Shown here: positions 1-9,545 of the stretch, in pieces
Numbering within the stretch: position 1 is the first letter of the stretch
How the letters are laid out: every line of letters starts with the position of its first letter
Source of the DNA: Marivirga atlantica
GTDB taxonomy: Bacteria > Bacteroidota > Bacteroidia > Cytophagales > Cyclobacteriaceae
Reading direction: 5' to 3'
Length of the DNA stretch: 64,000 nucleotides
Assembly (NCBI RefSeq): GCF_016734805.1
Contig: NZ_JAERQG010000004.1
Coordinates: forward strand, 1-64,000
The notes under the pieces: generated by a model
What the model saw: only the letters and a program-made list of their open reading frames with translations
Database searches by the model: none
What the model was told of the DNA's origin: nothing
Program-made: the position numbers and the translations under genes

Positions 1-39
1 CACCAACAATCTAGTATTGAAATAAAAACCTATAAAATG

Positions 40-70
40 AAAAAGAGTAGCAAGTTAACACCTGCTACTC
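40..70 (-). terminator. Hairpin with a T-run on the minus strand
   Basis: An 8-bp perfect inverted repeat (GAGTAGCA at 45-52, TGCTACTC at 63-70) encloses a 10-base loop. Read on the minus strand the stem is followed directly by TTTTT, which is the form of an intrinsic terminator. No minus-strand gene is visible between it and valS, so it may serve as a bidirectional end for a gene to the left of the window or stop antisense transcription. On the plus strand the T-run is poor. Confidence 0.4.
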
Positions 71-165
71 CCTATATTTAACCATAATTTTATCCTAAAA
101 ACTGTAACGCTTATTTAGGACGGGTCACCTTTCTGCCTTTGAAATAAGCTCCATATATTTACCCT

Positions 166-939
166 ATGGAATTTATACAGGTAAATAATCAATATAAAAA
201 ACACGTTGCGCTTATTAACTTAAATAGGCCTAAAGAACTTAATGCATTAAACCTTCAACTAATGGGTGAATTAAGGGATGCCCTGAAAGCATTGGACGAA
301 GATGATAATGTGCGTGTTATCGTTTTAACAGGTAATGAAAAAGCGTTTGCCGCTGGTGCTGACATCAAGCAGATGGCTGGTAAAACAGCTATTGATATGC
401 TCAATGTGGATCAGTTTAGCACATGGGACCAAATAAAAAAGACTAAGAAGCCATTAATTGCAGCTGTATCAGGTTTCGCTTTAGGTGGTGGTTGTGAGCT
501 TGCTATGACCTGCGATATGATTGTAGCCTCAGAAACTGCTAAGTTTGGTCAGCCGGAAATCAAGATCGGTGTGATGCCGGGTGCCGGTGGTACACAAAGA
601 CTCACCAGAGCTATTGGTAAAGCCAGAGCGATGGAATTGGTATTAACGGGTAAATTCATATCAGCAGATGAGGCGCTAGGTTATGGCTTAGTCAATAAAG
701 TGGTTCCTACAGAAATGTACCTGGAAGCAGCTGTTGATTTAGCCTTAGAAATTGCCCAAATGTCACCAGTAGCAGCCAAACTAGCGAAAGAGTCAGTCAA
801 TAGAGCTTATGAGACACATCTTGATGAAGGCTTACATTTCGAAAGAAAGAATTTCTATCTGGCATTTGCCTCTGAAGATCAAACAGAAGGGATGAAAGCC
901 TTTGTAGAAAAAAGAAAGCCAGAATTCACTGGGAAATAA
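166..939 (+). CDS. Enoyl-CoA hydratase (crotonase family)
   Basis: Crotonase-fold enzyme expected to hydrate trans-2-enoyl-CoA thioesters in beta-oxidation or related acyl-CoA metabolism in the cytoplasm. The 257-residue length is normal for the family. The oxyanion-hole segment AAGADI lies near residues 62-67 and GGGCEL near 107-112. Both catalytic glutamates of rat crotonase (E144 and E164, 20 residues apart) have counterparts in E111 (CEL) and E131 (QPEI). The GAGGTQRL block follows. The ATG at 166 is the natural start. It is a single gene with 134 bases before valS, so probably transcribed alone. Exact chain-length specificity cannot be read from the sequence; a short-chain or 3-hydroxybutyryl-CoA dehydratase role is possible. 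Confidence 0.9.
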   Translation: MEFIQVNNQYKKHVALINLNRPKELNALNLQLMGELRDALKALDEDDNVRVIVLTGNEKAFAAGADIKQMAGKTAIDMLNVDQFSTWDQIKKTKKPLIAAVSGFALGGGCELAMTCDMIVASETAKFGQPEIKIGVMPGAGGTQRLTRAIGKARAMELVLTGKFISADEALGYGLVNKVVPTEMYLEAAVDLALEIAQMSPVAAKLAKESVNRAYETHLDEGLHFERKNFYLAFASEDQTEGMKAFVEKRKPEFTGK

Positions 940-982
940 GATTCAATTCATAGTTCAAAAAAATGAGGTGTTGGAATTTGAT

Positions 983-1016
983 AATTGATCATTGTTAATT
1001 GATCATTGTTAATTGA
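983..1016. repeat. 14-bp tandem repeat upstream of valS
   Basis: AATTGATCATTGTT occurs twice head to tail (983-996 and 997-1010), followed by a partial third copy (AATTGA, 1011-1016). Each unit contains the palindrome TGATCA. The array lies in the valS promoter region, partly overlapping the proposed -33 element, so it could be an operator or simply slippage. Confidence 0.7.
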
Positions 1017-1030
1017 ATTCCCTAATTTTG
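999..1030 (+). promoter_or_regulatory. Predicted Bacteroidota-type promoter for valS
   Basis: TTG at 999-1001, a 21-base spacer, then TAATTTTG at 1023-1030, matching the Bacteroidota -33/-7 consensus (TTTG, about 19-21 bases, TAnnTTTG). Transcription would start near 1036, about 38 bases before the valS ATG. The -33 box lies inside the 14-bp tandem repeat. Confidence 0.5.
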
Positions 1031-1073
1031 CATTCTTAAAAAAACACAGGATTTAAAAAAATCAATTATTAGC

Positions 1074-3701
1074 ATGTCCTTGTCAACAAAATACAATCCT
1101 TCAGAAATAGAAGACAAATGGTACCAGCATTGGATGGAGCAGAAATTCTTTGCTTCAAAACCAGATCCAAATAAAGAGCCTTACACCATAGTAATACCTC
1201 CACCAAACGTCACAGGCGTATTACACATGGGGCATATGCTCAACAATACCATTCAGGATGTATTGATCAGACGTGCACGTATGCAAGGCAAAGAAGCTTG
1301 CTGGGTACCCGGTACTGACCATGCATCTATTGCTACAGAAGCCAAAGTAGTAAACCTCTTGAAAGAAAAAGGCATCAGTAAGAAAGACATCACGCGTGAT
1401 GAATTCATGAAGCATGCCTGGGAGTGGAAAGAAAAATATGGTGGAATCATTCTGGAGCAGTTGAAGAAGTTAGGTGCTTCCTGCGATTGGGACAGAGAGC
1501 GCTTCACGATGGAAGAGGATATGTCTGCGGCAGTAATTGAGACTTTTGTTGACCTTTATAAAAAAGGATATATATACCGTGGCATAAGAATGGTAAACTG
1601 GGATCCGGAAGGTAAAACAGCTCTGGCCGATGACGAGGTAATCTTCAAAGAAGTAAATTCTAAGCTTTATCACATTAGATATCAAATAGAAGGAACTGAG
1701 GATTATTTAACCATCGCCACTACACGTCCTGAAACCATTATGGCTGATGCTGCCATCTGTATCAATCCTAATGATACGCGTTTTGATCACCTGAAAGGCA
1801 AAAGGGCAATCATCCCACTGATCAATAAGTCAATCCCAATTGTGGAGGATGATTATGTGGATATGGAATTTGGAACAGGTTGCCTGAAGGTAACACCAGC
1901 ACACGACATCAATGACTATGAGATTGGTCTAAGACATAATTTAGAGGCTATTGACATCATCAATGATAACGGAACGCTTAATGAAAAAGCTCAGATCTTA
2001 GTTGGTGAGGATAGATTTGTTGCCAGAAAAAAAATAGGTAAACTTCTGAAAGAAGCAGGCAATCTCGTTAAAGAGGAAGATTATACCAGTAATGTGGGCC
2101 ATTCTGAACGAACTAATGCTGTAATTGAGCCTAAGCTCTCTATGCAGTGGTGGGTAAAAATGGAAGAGCTGGTAAAGCCTGCCTATGAGGAGGTAATGAA
2201 TGACAACATTCAGCTTATCCCACCTAAGTTTAAGAATACCTATCGCCATTGGATGGAGAACGTTCGTGACTGGTGTATTTCTCGTCAGCTTTGGTGGGGA
2301 CAAAGAATTCCGGCCTATTATCTTCCAAATGGTGAGTATATTGTGGCCGAAACAGCAGAAGAAGCCTTAACACTAGCCAAGGAGAAAACTGGTGATAACA
2401 ACCTTAAGTTGGAAGATTTAAGACAGGATGAAGACGTTCTTGATACGTGGTTCAGTTCATGGTTGTGGCCTATGTCCGTTTTTGATGGTTTCAAAGATCC
2501 TGACAATGAAGATTTCCAATATTATTATCCTACCAATGATTTGGTAACAGGTCCTGATATTCTTTTCTTCTGGGTAGCCAGAATGATCATTGCAGGTTTC
2601 GAGTTCAAAGGACAAAAGCCTTTTAACAATGTGTACCTAACGGGAATCGTTCGGGATGCACAAGGCAGAAAAATGTCTAAGTCTTTAGGCAACTCACCTG
2701 ATCCATTAGAATTGATCAAAAATCATGGGGCAGATGGTGTTAGAACCGGTTTATTATTATCATCAGCAGCAGGTAACGACTTGCTTTTTGAAACCAAGCT
2801 TTGCGAGCAAGGATGGAACTTTGGCAATAAAATCTGGAATGCTTTCCGATTAGTAAAAGGATGGGAAGTTGTGAATGCTGAACCTTCTGTTGCTGCCAAA
2901 AAAGCACAGGAATGGTTTGAAGCAAGATTTAAGCAAGCGGTAGCTGAGATGGACGATCATTTTAGCAAATTCAGAATATCTGATGCATTAATGACTGTCT
3001 ATAAGCTGGTTTGGGACGATTTCTGTTCATGGTACCTCGAAGCTGTTAAGCCTCCATATGGTGATCCAATAGATAGGGAAACTTATGAGCTTACTATTGG
3101 CTTCTTTGAAGATGTATTGAAGTTATTACATCCGTTTATGCCTTTCTTAACTGAAGAGTTATGGCATCAATTAGGTGATCGTGATGAGAAGGATTGTGTT
3201 ATTGTAGCTCAATATCCTGAAGTTAAAGCTTATGATAACGAAGTATTAGAAAAAGCGAAGATCGCCTTTGAGCTAATCAGCCAAATTAGAAATACGCGTT
3301 CTTCAAAAGGCTTATCTCCTAAGGAACAATTGAAATTGTTTATCAAAACAAGTGATAAGTCTCTTTATAAAGAGTTCGCTTCTATCATCAATAAACTGGG
3401 CAACTTAGAAAGTATGGAATTCACTACTGATAAGGTTGATAATGCCATCAGCTTTGTAATTAAGTCGGATGAGTTTTTCATTCCAATGGAAGGCGCTATT
3501 GATGTTGAAAAAGAAAAGGCGGAAATCCAGAAAGAACTAGATTACACTAAAGGATTCTTAAATAGCGTGATGAAAAAGCTTGATAATGAACGATTTGTGC
3601 AGAATGCTCCTGAAAAAGTAATTGAAATGGAGCGTAAGAAGCAAGCAGATGCGGAAGCCAAGATCAAAACACTGGAGGACAGTTTAGCTAATTTGGGATA
3701 A
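1074..3701 (+). CDS. valS: Valine--tRNA ligase
   Basis: Class I aminoacyl-tRNA synthetase that charges tRNA-Val with valine in the cytoplasm. The HIGH-type signature is HMGH at residues 51-54, preceded by the family-typical PPPNVTG. The KMSKS loop is at residues 533-537. The WWG..IPAYY segment, the editing (CP1) domain with TTRPET and GTDHAS, and a C-terminal lysine- and glutamate-rich coiled-coil arm (about 810-875) that binds tRNA are all present. At 875 residues it is full length. The ATG at 1074 begins [17 protein letters not shown], the expected N-terminus. It is monocistronic, with its own promoter and a strong terminator after the stop. Confidence 0.98.
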   Translation: MSLSTKYNPSEIEDKWYQHWMEQKFFASKPDPNKEPYTIVIPPPNVTGVLHMGHMLNNTIQDVLIRRARMQGKEACWVPGTDHASIATEAKVVNLLKEKGISKKDITRDEFMKHAWEWKEKYGGIILEQLKKLGASCDWDRERFTMEEDMSAAVIETFVDLYKKGYIYRGIRMVNWDPEGKTALADDEVIFKEVNSKLYHIRYQIEGTEDYLTIATTRPETIMADAAICINPNDTRFDHLKGKRAIIPLINKSIPIVEDDYVDMEFGTGCLKVTPAHDINDYEIGLRHNLEAIDIINDNGTLNEKAQILVGEDRFVARKKIGKLLKEAGNLVKEEDYTSNVGHSERTNAVIEPKLSMQWWVKMEELVKPAYEEVMNDNIQLIPPKFKNTYRHWMENVRDWCISRQLWWGQRIPAYYLPNGEYIVAETAEEALTLAKEKTGDNNLKLEDLRQDEDVLDTWFSSWLWPMSVFDGFKDPDNEDFQYYYPTNDLVTGPDILFFWVARMIIAGFEFKGQKPFNNVYLTGIVRDAQGRKMSKSLGNSPDPLELIKNHGADGVRTGLLLSSAAGNDLLFETKLCEQGWNFGNKIWNAFRLVKGWEVVNAEPSVAAKKAQEWFEARFKQAVAEMDDHFSKFRISDALMTVYKLVWDDFCSWYLEAVKPPYGDPIDRETYELTIGFFEDVLKLLHPFMPFLTEELWHQLGDRDEKDCVIVAQYPEVKAYDNEVLEKAKIAFELISQIRNTRSSKGLSPKEQLKLFIKTSDKSLYKEFASIINKLGNLESMEFTTDKVDNAISFVIKSDEFFIPMEGAIDVEKEKAEIQKELDYTKGFLNSVMKKLDNERFVQNAPEKVIEMERKKQADAEAKIKTLEDSLANLG

Positions 3702-3733
3702 AAAACTAGAACCTCGCTAATAAAATAATGACC

Positions 3734-3763
3734 AAAAGCATCAGGAAACCCTGATGCTTTTTT
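3734..3763 (+). terminator. Rho-independent terminator after valS
   Basis: A 12-bp stem (AAAAGCATCAGG at 3734-3745 pairing with CCTGATGCTTTT at 3750-3761) with a 4-base loop, followed by a T-run ending at 3763. It separates valS from the Nramp-pxp operon. Confidence 0.9.
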
Positions 3764-3810
3764 AATGTCCAATTTTTAGAATATCTTATCTTTTCAATTA
3801 TCTAAAAGAG

Positions 3811-5034
3811 ATGTTCAAAAAGCTAAAACAACTCGGGCCCGGCATCATGGTATCGGCCGCATTTATAGGACCTGGTACCATTACAACAGCTACTCTGGCT
3901 GGTGCTGGTTACGGCTACACTTTATTATGGGCCATTGGATTTTCTATTTTAGCCACAATCATTTTACAGGAAATGGCCGCCAGACTGGGTGTTATCGGAC
4001 AAATAGGCGTAGGAGATGCCATCCGAAAGAAGGCTACCAACAAAATTTTCAGAATATTAAGCTTTGTTTTAGTTATTAGCGCCATAACGCTAGGTAATGC
4101 GGCTTACGAAGCAGGAAACATAAGTGGTGCTTTGCTGGGAATAGAAGGAATTAATGCGCTCAATTTTGATTTATTTGGCCTCAACATCTGGCTTCTCATA
4201 ATAGGTTTTACAGCACTCATACTTTTATGGATGGGACAATATAAAAAGCTTGAACAGACCTTAGCGTTTCTCGTAGCAGCTATGGGCTTAGCCTTTATAG
4301 TTTGTTGTATTTTGCTTAAACCTGATATCATTGCTGTCTTTAAAGGAATATTTTATCCTCAATTACCGGATGATTCCTTATTAATGGTGGTAGGATTAAT
4401 AGGCACTACCGTAGTTCCCTATAATTTATTCTTGCATGCCTCTTCAGTGAAGCAACGATGGAAATCATCGAAAGACTTAGCCACTGCCAGATGGGACACC
4501 ATCATTTCTATTTTATTGGGCGGCCTCATTACGATGACTATTCTTATTTGTTCAGCAGTAGCCTTTCAGGGTGAAGCACAAACACCAGAAAGTATGGCCG
4601 ATCTGTCTCAACAACTTAATCCAATATTGGGTAGCTGGTCGGCATATTTTATGGGTTTTGGTTTTCTGGCTGCGGGTTTTACAAGCACAGTTACTGCCCC
4701 TCTTGCTGCTGCTTTTGCTACTTCAGAAATAATGGGATGGAAAAGCGATCTAAAAACTAAAACATTCAGAGCTATCTGGATATTAGTTCTAGTATCAGGA
4801 TTAGTTTTCGCCTCTTTGGGCATAAAACCGGTCAACTTAATTTTAATTGCGCAAGTGGCAAATGGCTTGCTTTTGCCTTTTCTTGCCAGTTATCTGTTAT
4901 GGATCATGAATGATAAACAATTAGTTGGCCGGCATGTAAATAGATGGTGGGTTAATGGGTTAGGCCTAATCATTATCATGATAACGCTGTTATTAGGGAT
5001 TAAAAGCATTAGTTCAGCCTTAGGTATTATTTAA
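3811..5034 (+). CDS. Nramp-related membrane transporter with atypical metal site
   Basis: Integral membrane protein of the Nramp fold, 407 residues with about 11 hydrophobic segments. In classical Nramp metal/proton symporters TM1 carries DPGN and TM6 carries MPH. Here the TM1 position reads GPGT (residues 20-23) and the TM6 position VPYN (202-205), so the Asp, Asn, Met and His ligand positions are all changed. That argues against ordinary Mn/Fe transport. The gene is followed after 11 bases by pxpA, and Bacillus subtilis has an Nramp-like gene (ycsG) in its equivalent pxp/kip operon. The inferred role is uptake of 5-oxoproline or a related compound, or of an unusual ion, for the downstream 5-oxoprolinase. 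Start is ATG at 3811 after the valS terminator. Confidence 0.85.
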   Translation: MFKKLKQLGPGIMVSAAFIGPGTITTATLAGAGYGYTLLWAIGFSILATIILQEMAARLGVIGQIGVGDAIRKKATNKIFRILSFVLVISAITLGNAAYEAGNISGALLGIEGINALNFDLFGLNIWLLIIGFTALILLWMGQYKKLEQTLAFLVAAMGLAFIVCCILLKPDIIAVFKGIFYPQLPDDSLLMVVGLIGTTVVPYNLFLHASSVKQRWKSSKDLATARWDTIISILLGGLITMTILICSAVAFQGEAQTPESMADLSQQLNPILGSWSAYFMGFGFLAAGFTSTVTAPLAAAFATSEIMGWKSDLKTKTFRAIWILVLVSGLVFASLGIKPVNLILIAQVANGLLLPFLASYLLWIMNDKQLVGRHVNRWWVNGLGLIIIMITLLLGIKSISSALGII

Positions 5035-5045
5035 AGTATTTAAAT

Positions 5046-5807
5046 GTGGAAATAGATTTAAACTGCGATTTAGGAGAGAGCTATGGCAATTTCAAGGTTG
5101 GAAATGATGAAGCTGTGTTTCCTTTTTTAAGCTCTTGCAATATTGCCTGTGGCGCCCATGGTGGCGATCCGCTTACCATAGAAAAAACGGTACAACTTGC
5201 TAAGAAATACAATGTACAGGTTGGCGCTCATCCCTCCTACCCTGATTTAGAGGGATTTGGAAGAAGAAAAATGACATTATTTGCTGCAGAACTTTCTGCT
5301 CAGGTAAAAACGCAAATTGCAGTAATTGACGGACTTTGCAGAAGTTATGGCATTGAGCTAAAATATGTTAAAGCACATGGCGCTTTATATAACCATCTCA
5401 ACCAAAACGCAGCCGATGCGCAGGTGTTCACAAAAGCGATCAGTGAGTATAATGACAAATTATCCATTATGGGTTTACCCAATAGTACCCTACACCAGGC
5501 TGCCAAGCATCAAAAAGTAGCATATATCAGGGAAGGCTTTATTGATAGGCTTTATCAAACAGATGGTTCTTTAAGCCCGAGAAGTGAAAAAGGGGCTGTC
5601 TTTGATAGCATAGATCAAATGATAGAGCAGTTTAAGTCAATAGTAATCAAAAAATCAGTTAAAACTTCTGAGGGTAATCACATTGATATTGAGGTGGACA
5701 GCTTATGCATTCATGGCGATAACCCTAAAATTACAAACCTAATGATACAGCTAACTGAGGTTATTAAATTAGAAAATATTACAATTAGAAAATCCCGTAC
5801 ATCATGA
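5046..5807 (+). CDS. pxpA: 5-oxoprolinase subunit A (LamB/YcsF family)
   Basis: Subunit of the ATP-dependent prokaryotic 5-oxoprolinase PxpABC, which opens 5-oxo-L-proline (pyroglutamate, a spontaneous damage product of glutamine and glutamate) to L-glutamate in the cytoplasm. Family hallmarks are DLNCDLGE at residues 4-11, SCNIACGAHGGDP near 30-42 and VGAHPSYPD near 59-67. The length of 253 residues is typical. The start is GTG at 5046; the ATG two bases earlier runs into a stop, and the conserved N-terminus begins immediately. It lies 11 bases after the transporter and overlaps pxpB by 4 bases (ATGA), which points to translational coupling. Confidence 0.95.
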   Translation: MEIDLNCDLGESYGNFKVGNDEAVFPFLSSCNIACGAHGGDPLTIEKTVQLAKKYNVQVGAHPSYPDLEGFGRRKMTLFAAELSAQVKTQIAVIDGLCRSYGIELKYVKAHGALYNHLNQNAADAQVFTKAISEYNDKLSIMGLPNSTLHQAAKHQKVAYIREGFIDRLYQTDGSLSPRSEKGAVFDSIDQMIEQFKSIVIKKSVKTSEGNHIDIEVDSLCIHGDNPKITNLMIQLTEVIKLENITIRKSRTS

Positions 5808-6508
5808 GAATTACAGCATATGGAGAGGATGCCTTACTAGTTAACTTTGTGCAGGCAATTGAGCCCGAGCTAAATGACAAAGTTAACTTACTAGCTAATA
5901 AGCTACGAAATGAAGACTATATCACTTCAATGATCCCTGCCTACTGCTCACTAACTATATCTTATGATCCCAATAAGATCAGTTTCAACGATCTCAAAAA
6001 TACGATAGAAGCCATTGACCTCGCACAAGAAAAAGAACAACTCGAAAAGCGACAGTTGACCATCCCTGTTTGTTATGATGATAAGTTCGGAATAGACCTT
6101 TCGGCATTAGAAGATCAGCTTTCTATCACTAAAGATGAAATTATTAATTGCCATTCATCAACAGCATATCGGGTTTATATGCTTGGCTTTCTTCCCGGCT
6201 TTCCTTACATGGGCATCACCGATGAAAAAATTGAAGCCAAAAGAAGAGATAACCCACGAAAGAAAATTGAAGCCGGTAGCGTGGGTCTGGCAGGCAGGCA
6301 AACAGGAATTTATCCCTTTGATTCGCCCGGAGGTTGGCAAATCATTGGAAGAACACCCATACAGCTTTTTGAACCCCAAGAAAAGATACCATTCTTATTT
6401 CAGGCAGGAGACCTTGTAAATTTCAAGCGCATCAGCTCAGATGAGTTTTCAGAAATAGCCGCACACATAAAAGAACAAACATTTAATTGGAAGCAGATTT
6501 ATGGCTGA
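5804..6508 (+). CDS. pxpB: 5-oxoprolinase subunit B (KipI-like)
   Basis: PxpB belongs to the allophanate hydrolase subunit 1 / KipI family and works with PxpC in ATP-dependent 5-oxoproline hydrolysis. The 234-residue protein has the conserved core YMLGFLPGFPYMG near residues 125-137, the R.NPR and GSVGLAG segments, and the GGWQIIGRTP block near 175-185. The ATG at 5804 overlaps the pxpA stop by 4 bases and the 3' end overlaps pxpC by 8 bases. Biotin-independent hydrolysis is expected, since no carboxylase domain is present. The KipI name comes from kinase inhibition in Bacillus sporulation, which is not relevant in a genome of this type. Confidence 0.94.
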   Translation: MRITAYGEDALLVNFVQAIEPELNDKVNLLANKLRNEDYITSMIPAYCSLTISYDPNKISFNDLKNTIEAIDLAQEKEQLEKRQLTIPVCYDDKFGIDLSALEDQLSITKDEIINCHSSTAYRVYMLGFLPGFPYMGITDEKIEAKRRDNPRKKIEAGSVGLAGRQTGIYPFDSPGGWQIIGRTPIQLFEPQEKIPFLFQAGDLVNFKRISSDEFSEIAAHIKEQTFNWKQIYG

Positions 6509-7385
6509 TATCACTTTAGAATTTATAAAAACAGGTTTATACACAAGCATTCAGGATTTAGGAAGAGCAGGCCATGAAGCATCTGGTGTCCCTAAAAGTG
6601 GTGCTTTAGATAGTAGATCAGCCAGATTAGCCAATAAGGTACTTGGTTTAGAAAAAGACTATCCTGTATTGGAAATAACTCTGGCAGGGCCTGAAATTCT
6701 TTTTCATCAGGCAGTAGATATTGCATTAACAGGTGCTAAGTTTCCTGTCACCTTAAATGGGAAAGATGTAAAAAGATACCAGAAGATAAAAGTGCCAGCT
6801 AACAGTATTCTCAAATTCGGATATGCCAAAAGAGGTTGTAGGGCGTATATGGCAGTCGCAGCCGAATGGAAAATTGAAAAGTGGCTGGGCAGTGTAAGTC
6901 CTTTAGGTTTTGGAAGCCATAAGTTGAAAGAAAACATTATCAATCAAAATGGACAGTTAGTACACTTCAGTACCTATAATGAATCTTTAGAGGCACAAGA
7001 AGTAAAGAAAAGAATTAACCTAAACCCAATCAAACGTGTGCGGGTAGCACCTGGATCAGAATTCGATATGCTCAGCAAAGAAGGAGTCGCGTCATTCTTT
7101 GGTAAAGCTCATAGCATCACACAGGAAGCTAGCAGAATGGGCTATAAATTAGCCACTGAATTAAAACTGGAAAGTAACCAAAATGAAATGATTTCTTCAG
7201 GCATATTACCAGGCACCATACAATTGTCATCCGCAGGTAATCCCATTATTTTACTGGCAGATGCCCAAACTGTTGGTGGTTATCCAAGAATAGCACGAAT
7301 TATTGATCAAGACTTGGACAGCATTGCTCAACTAAAGCCTGGAGATAAAGTATGGTTTAGTTTAGCGGATACCGTTAGAAAGTAA
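6501..7385 (+). CDS. pxpC: 5-oxoprolinase subunit C (KipA-like)
   Basis: PxpC is the allophanate hydrolase subunit 2 / KipA-family partner of PxpB. The N-terminal region has GLYTSIQDLGRAG near residues 12-24 and GVPKSGALD near 29-37. The C-terminal half has the conserved MGYKL segment near 214, the GILPGTIQLSSAGNPI run near 232-247 and LADAQTVGGYPRIA near 251-264. At 294 residues it has normal length. It starts at ATG 6501, overlapping pxpB by 8 bases. The last 24 bases overlap the 3' end of the convergent glycosyltransferase gene, leaving no room for a separate terminator. Confidence 0.95.
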   Translation: MADITLEFIKTGLYTSIQDLGRAGHEASGVPKSGALDSRSARLANKVLGLEKDYPVLEITLAGPEILFHQAVDIALTGAKFPVTLNGKDVKRYQKIKVPANSILKFGYAKRGCRAYMAVAAEWKIEKWLGSVSPLGFGSHKLKENIINQNGQLVHFSTYNESLEAQEVKKRINLNPIKRVRVAPGSEFDMLSKEGVASFFGKAHSITQEASRMGYKLATELKLESNQNEMISSGILPGTIQLSSAGNPIILLADAQTVGGYPRIARIIDQDLDSIAQLKPGDKVWFSLADTVRK

Positions 7386-8519
7386 TTGTTGATATTCCTT
7401 TAAAATAGCGTTCCAAACTGTTTCTTGCTGATAATTTTCAACGATGGATTGTCGGGCATTAGAAGCCATTACTTTTCTGAAGCTATCATCAGAAATAAGC
7501 TTTTCCATTGCTACTTTTAACAGTACAGCATTTTTCACTGGAACAATTAAGCCATTATTTCCATCCTCAATAATTTCATTACTGCCATTGATGTCTGTAA
7601 CAATACAAGGCAAATCCATCGCAGCAGCCTGCATTACAACATTAGGAAAACCTTCTCTGTAGGAAGGAAAAACAAAGAAGTCCGAAATAGCCAAGTAAGG
7701 TCTAATATCCTTTTGGAAACCAACATGATGAATTCGAGGATTAGCTTTGATCTCTTCCTTATAAGCCTGTTCAAGAGGTTCGCGCTGGTCTTCATAAGGA
7801 CCTACCAGCACTAAATGAAAATCATTTTGTTCAATTTCCGTAAAGGCATCAATTAGTTCATGGATTCCTTTATCATGCACCATCCGGCCAACGAAAGAAG
7901 CAACAACAGCACCCTCAGGAATTTCAAGTTGACTACGCAATGCATTTAAATCATGGTTTCCGAGAGCAGTTCTATTGAAATGATTAGTATTGATGCCATT
8001 TGAGCTTCCTTTTGCTAACACCTTATATTTATTGGAAAAATGAGGAAAGTGTGCTTCCATATATTTCAGCAAATGAAAAGAGTTAGGATAGACCTTGTGG
8101 GCACAGTAATAGGTGATCCTTTCCGTAAAGTTCAAGATTGTTCTGCTGAGACCTGTTGCTTCCATCAGAGGCATTCCCGCCACAGTATGCATACGAATGG
8201 GTACTTTACAGAACCATGAAGCCATCATCCCTAATAATCCTGCTTTTGGCGTATGGGTATGCACAATTTCAGGTCGTTCCTTTTTTATCAGTTTAATTAG
8301 CTGAAACAAAGCCTTCAGATCTCTAAATGGACTCAAAGTACGTGTAAAATCAATTTGATGATGAGTTACGACTTCTCTTTCCACAATTTGACTAACCTCA
8401 TTGCCATTGGCACTGGCCGTAACCACCTCAAAGCCTTTTTCACGCATGAACCTCAACTGCCCTTTTAGTAGGATATTTAGCGATATGGGCACAGTTGTAA
8501 TGCGAAGAATTTTAGGCAT
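7362..8519 (-). CDS. Glycosyltransferase family 4
   Basis: GT-B-fold, GT4-type glycosyltransferase of 385 residues, probably adding a sugar from a nucleotide-sugar donor to a lipid-linked polysaccharide precursor at the inner face of the membrane. The N-terminal domain starts with MPKILRITTVPISLN and has HTHTPKAGLLG near residue 94. The C-terminal donor-binding domain has SFVGRMVHDKGIHEL near 215-229 and the signature FPSYREGFPNVVMQAA near 283-298. It is last in a four-gene minus-strand group and lies one base after the deacetylase stop. The 3' end overlaps pxpC convergently. Acceptor and sugar are unknown. Confidence 0.9.
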   Translation of the reverse strand: MPKILRITTVPISLNILLKGQLRFMREKGFEVVTASANGNEVSQIVEREVVTHHQIDFTRTLSPFRDLKALFQLIKLIKKERPEIVHTHTPKAGLLGMMASWFCKVPIRMHTVAGMPLMEATGLSRTILNFTERITYYCAHKVYPNSFHLLKYMEAHFPHFSNKYKVLAKGSSNGINTNHFNRTALGNHDLNALRSQLEIPEGAVVASFVGRMVHDKGIHELIDAFTEIEQNDFHLVLVGPYEDQREPLEQAYKEEIKANPRIHHVGFQKDIRPYLAISDFFVFPSYREGFPNVVMQAAAMDLPCIVTDINGSNEIIEDGNNGLIVPVKNAVLLKVAMEKLISDDSFRKVMASNARQSIVENYQQETVWNAILKEYQQLLSNGIR

Positions 8520-8520
8520 C

Positions 8521-9522
8521 TCAGAAGGTATTAGTTTGGAGCCTTTCAGCTATCTCTCCCATATTCAAGCTTATCATCCCGTATTGATCACTTAAGCGCC
8601 TGAAGTGCTGAAGAATTTGATTCAAGCCTTTCATATTTTCTTCCGGATAAAGACCGAAATTATGAGGATGCCACCATAAATGATAAAACTCTTTATTTTG
8701 AGCTGCAATGGTCATTTCAGCTTTAATCCTGTTTATTTTCTTTTGATTGAGAAACAGCTCTTTCAGATTGTAAGGTCGCAGTAACCTACTTGCTGGCAAA
8801 AGATAAACATCCTCCTGCTTAAGGATGGCATTAATTCCATAGGATGTTTTTCCGCCTATATTGAAATAAGCATCGGCTCCCCTATTAAGTCGTTTCCAGA
8901 GAGACTCTTTTGATGTTCCTTCAGAAGTATCCCACCACCAATCCACAGGATTAGACCTAACAATTTGGATTCCATTTTTCTTACATACCTTAAGGTAATT
9001 GGTATTAAACTGATTTCGGGGAAATACTAAAGACTTTAATTCGCTATTATAAGCTGATGCTGATTCACAGATCGCCTTGCAGTCTGCGTCAAATTGCTCT
9101 GTCGTTTGACCCGGTTCGTTACAGTAATAATGCGCAAAACTATGTGAAGCCAGCTCTTGATATTTACTATCAACAATTAACCTTATTAGGCTATCGGCAA
9201 AATGATAAGGATCCGATTTCTCTGAGGCACCAATACTACCTGCATTTTGGATGAAATTATAAGCTGAAAGTTGCTCGTTTGAATAGCTGGGTTTTCTTTC
9301 AGGAACATGAGCTAACAAACTCTCCTTATTTTTATGCATAAGCAAGCCAACAGTTGCCCAGGTAACATGCACCTCGAATTGTTGAAAACCCAACAATAGT
9401 GATGGAATAAGCGCTCTGGTGTTTTTGAAATATTCCTTCTTGGCGTCATTGAGTTCCCATTTCTCAAATCCACCCCAATGTAACTCAAAGTCTAACGATA
9501 TGGTGAATACACCTGATTGCAT
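8521..9522 (-). CDS. Polysaccharide deacetylase-like protein (NodB-type)
   Basis: Carbohydrate esterase 4 (NodB-homology) protein, 333 residues. Motif 1 is ISLDFELHWG near residues 9-18, with the catalytic and metal-binding acidic positions, and motif 2 is ELASHSFAHYY near 120-130, with the two metal-ligand histidines (HSxxH). No signal peptide or membrane segment is evident, so a cytoplasmic substrate such as a lipid-linked sugar is likely. The spacing (23 bases after the GNAT gene, 1 base before the GT4 gene) places it in the same operon. It probably removes N-acetyl groups from a polysaccharide intermediate. The substrate cannot be determined. Confidence 0.85.
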   Translation of the reverse strand: MQSGVFTISLDFELHWGGFEKWELNDAKKEYFKNTRALIPSLLLGFQQFEVHVTWATVGLLMHKNKESLLAHVPERKPSYSNEQLSAYNFIQNAGSIGASEKSDPYHFADSLIRLIVDSKYQELASHSFAHYYCNEPGQTTEQFDADCKAICESASAYNSELKSLVFPRNQFNTNYLKVCKKNGIQIVRSNPVDWWWDTSEGTSKESLWKRLNRGADAYFNIGGKTSYGINAILKQEDVYLLPASRLLRPYNLKELFLNQKKINRIKAEMTIAAQNKEFYHLWWHPHNFGLYPEENMKGLNQILQHFRRLSDQYGMISLNMGEIAERLQTNTF

Positions 9523-9545
9523 GGCACAAAGCTACTGATGTTGAT

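Noticed and set aside
983-1016. CRISPR-like repeat
   Set aside because: Units are only 14 bp, directly adjacent without spacers, and no cas genes are present.
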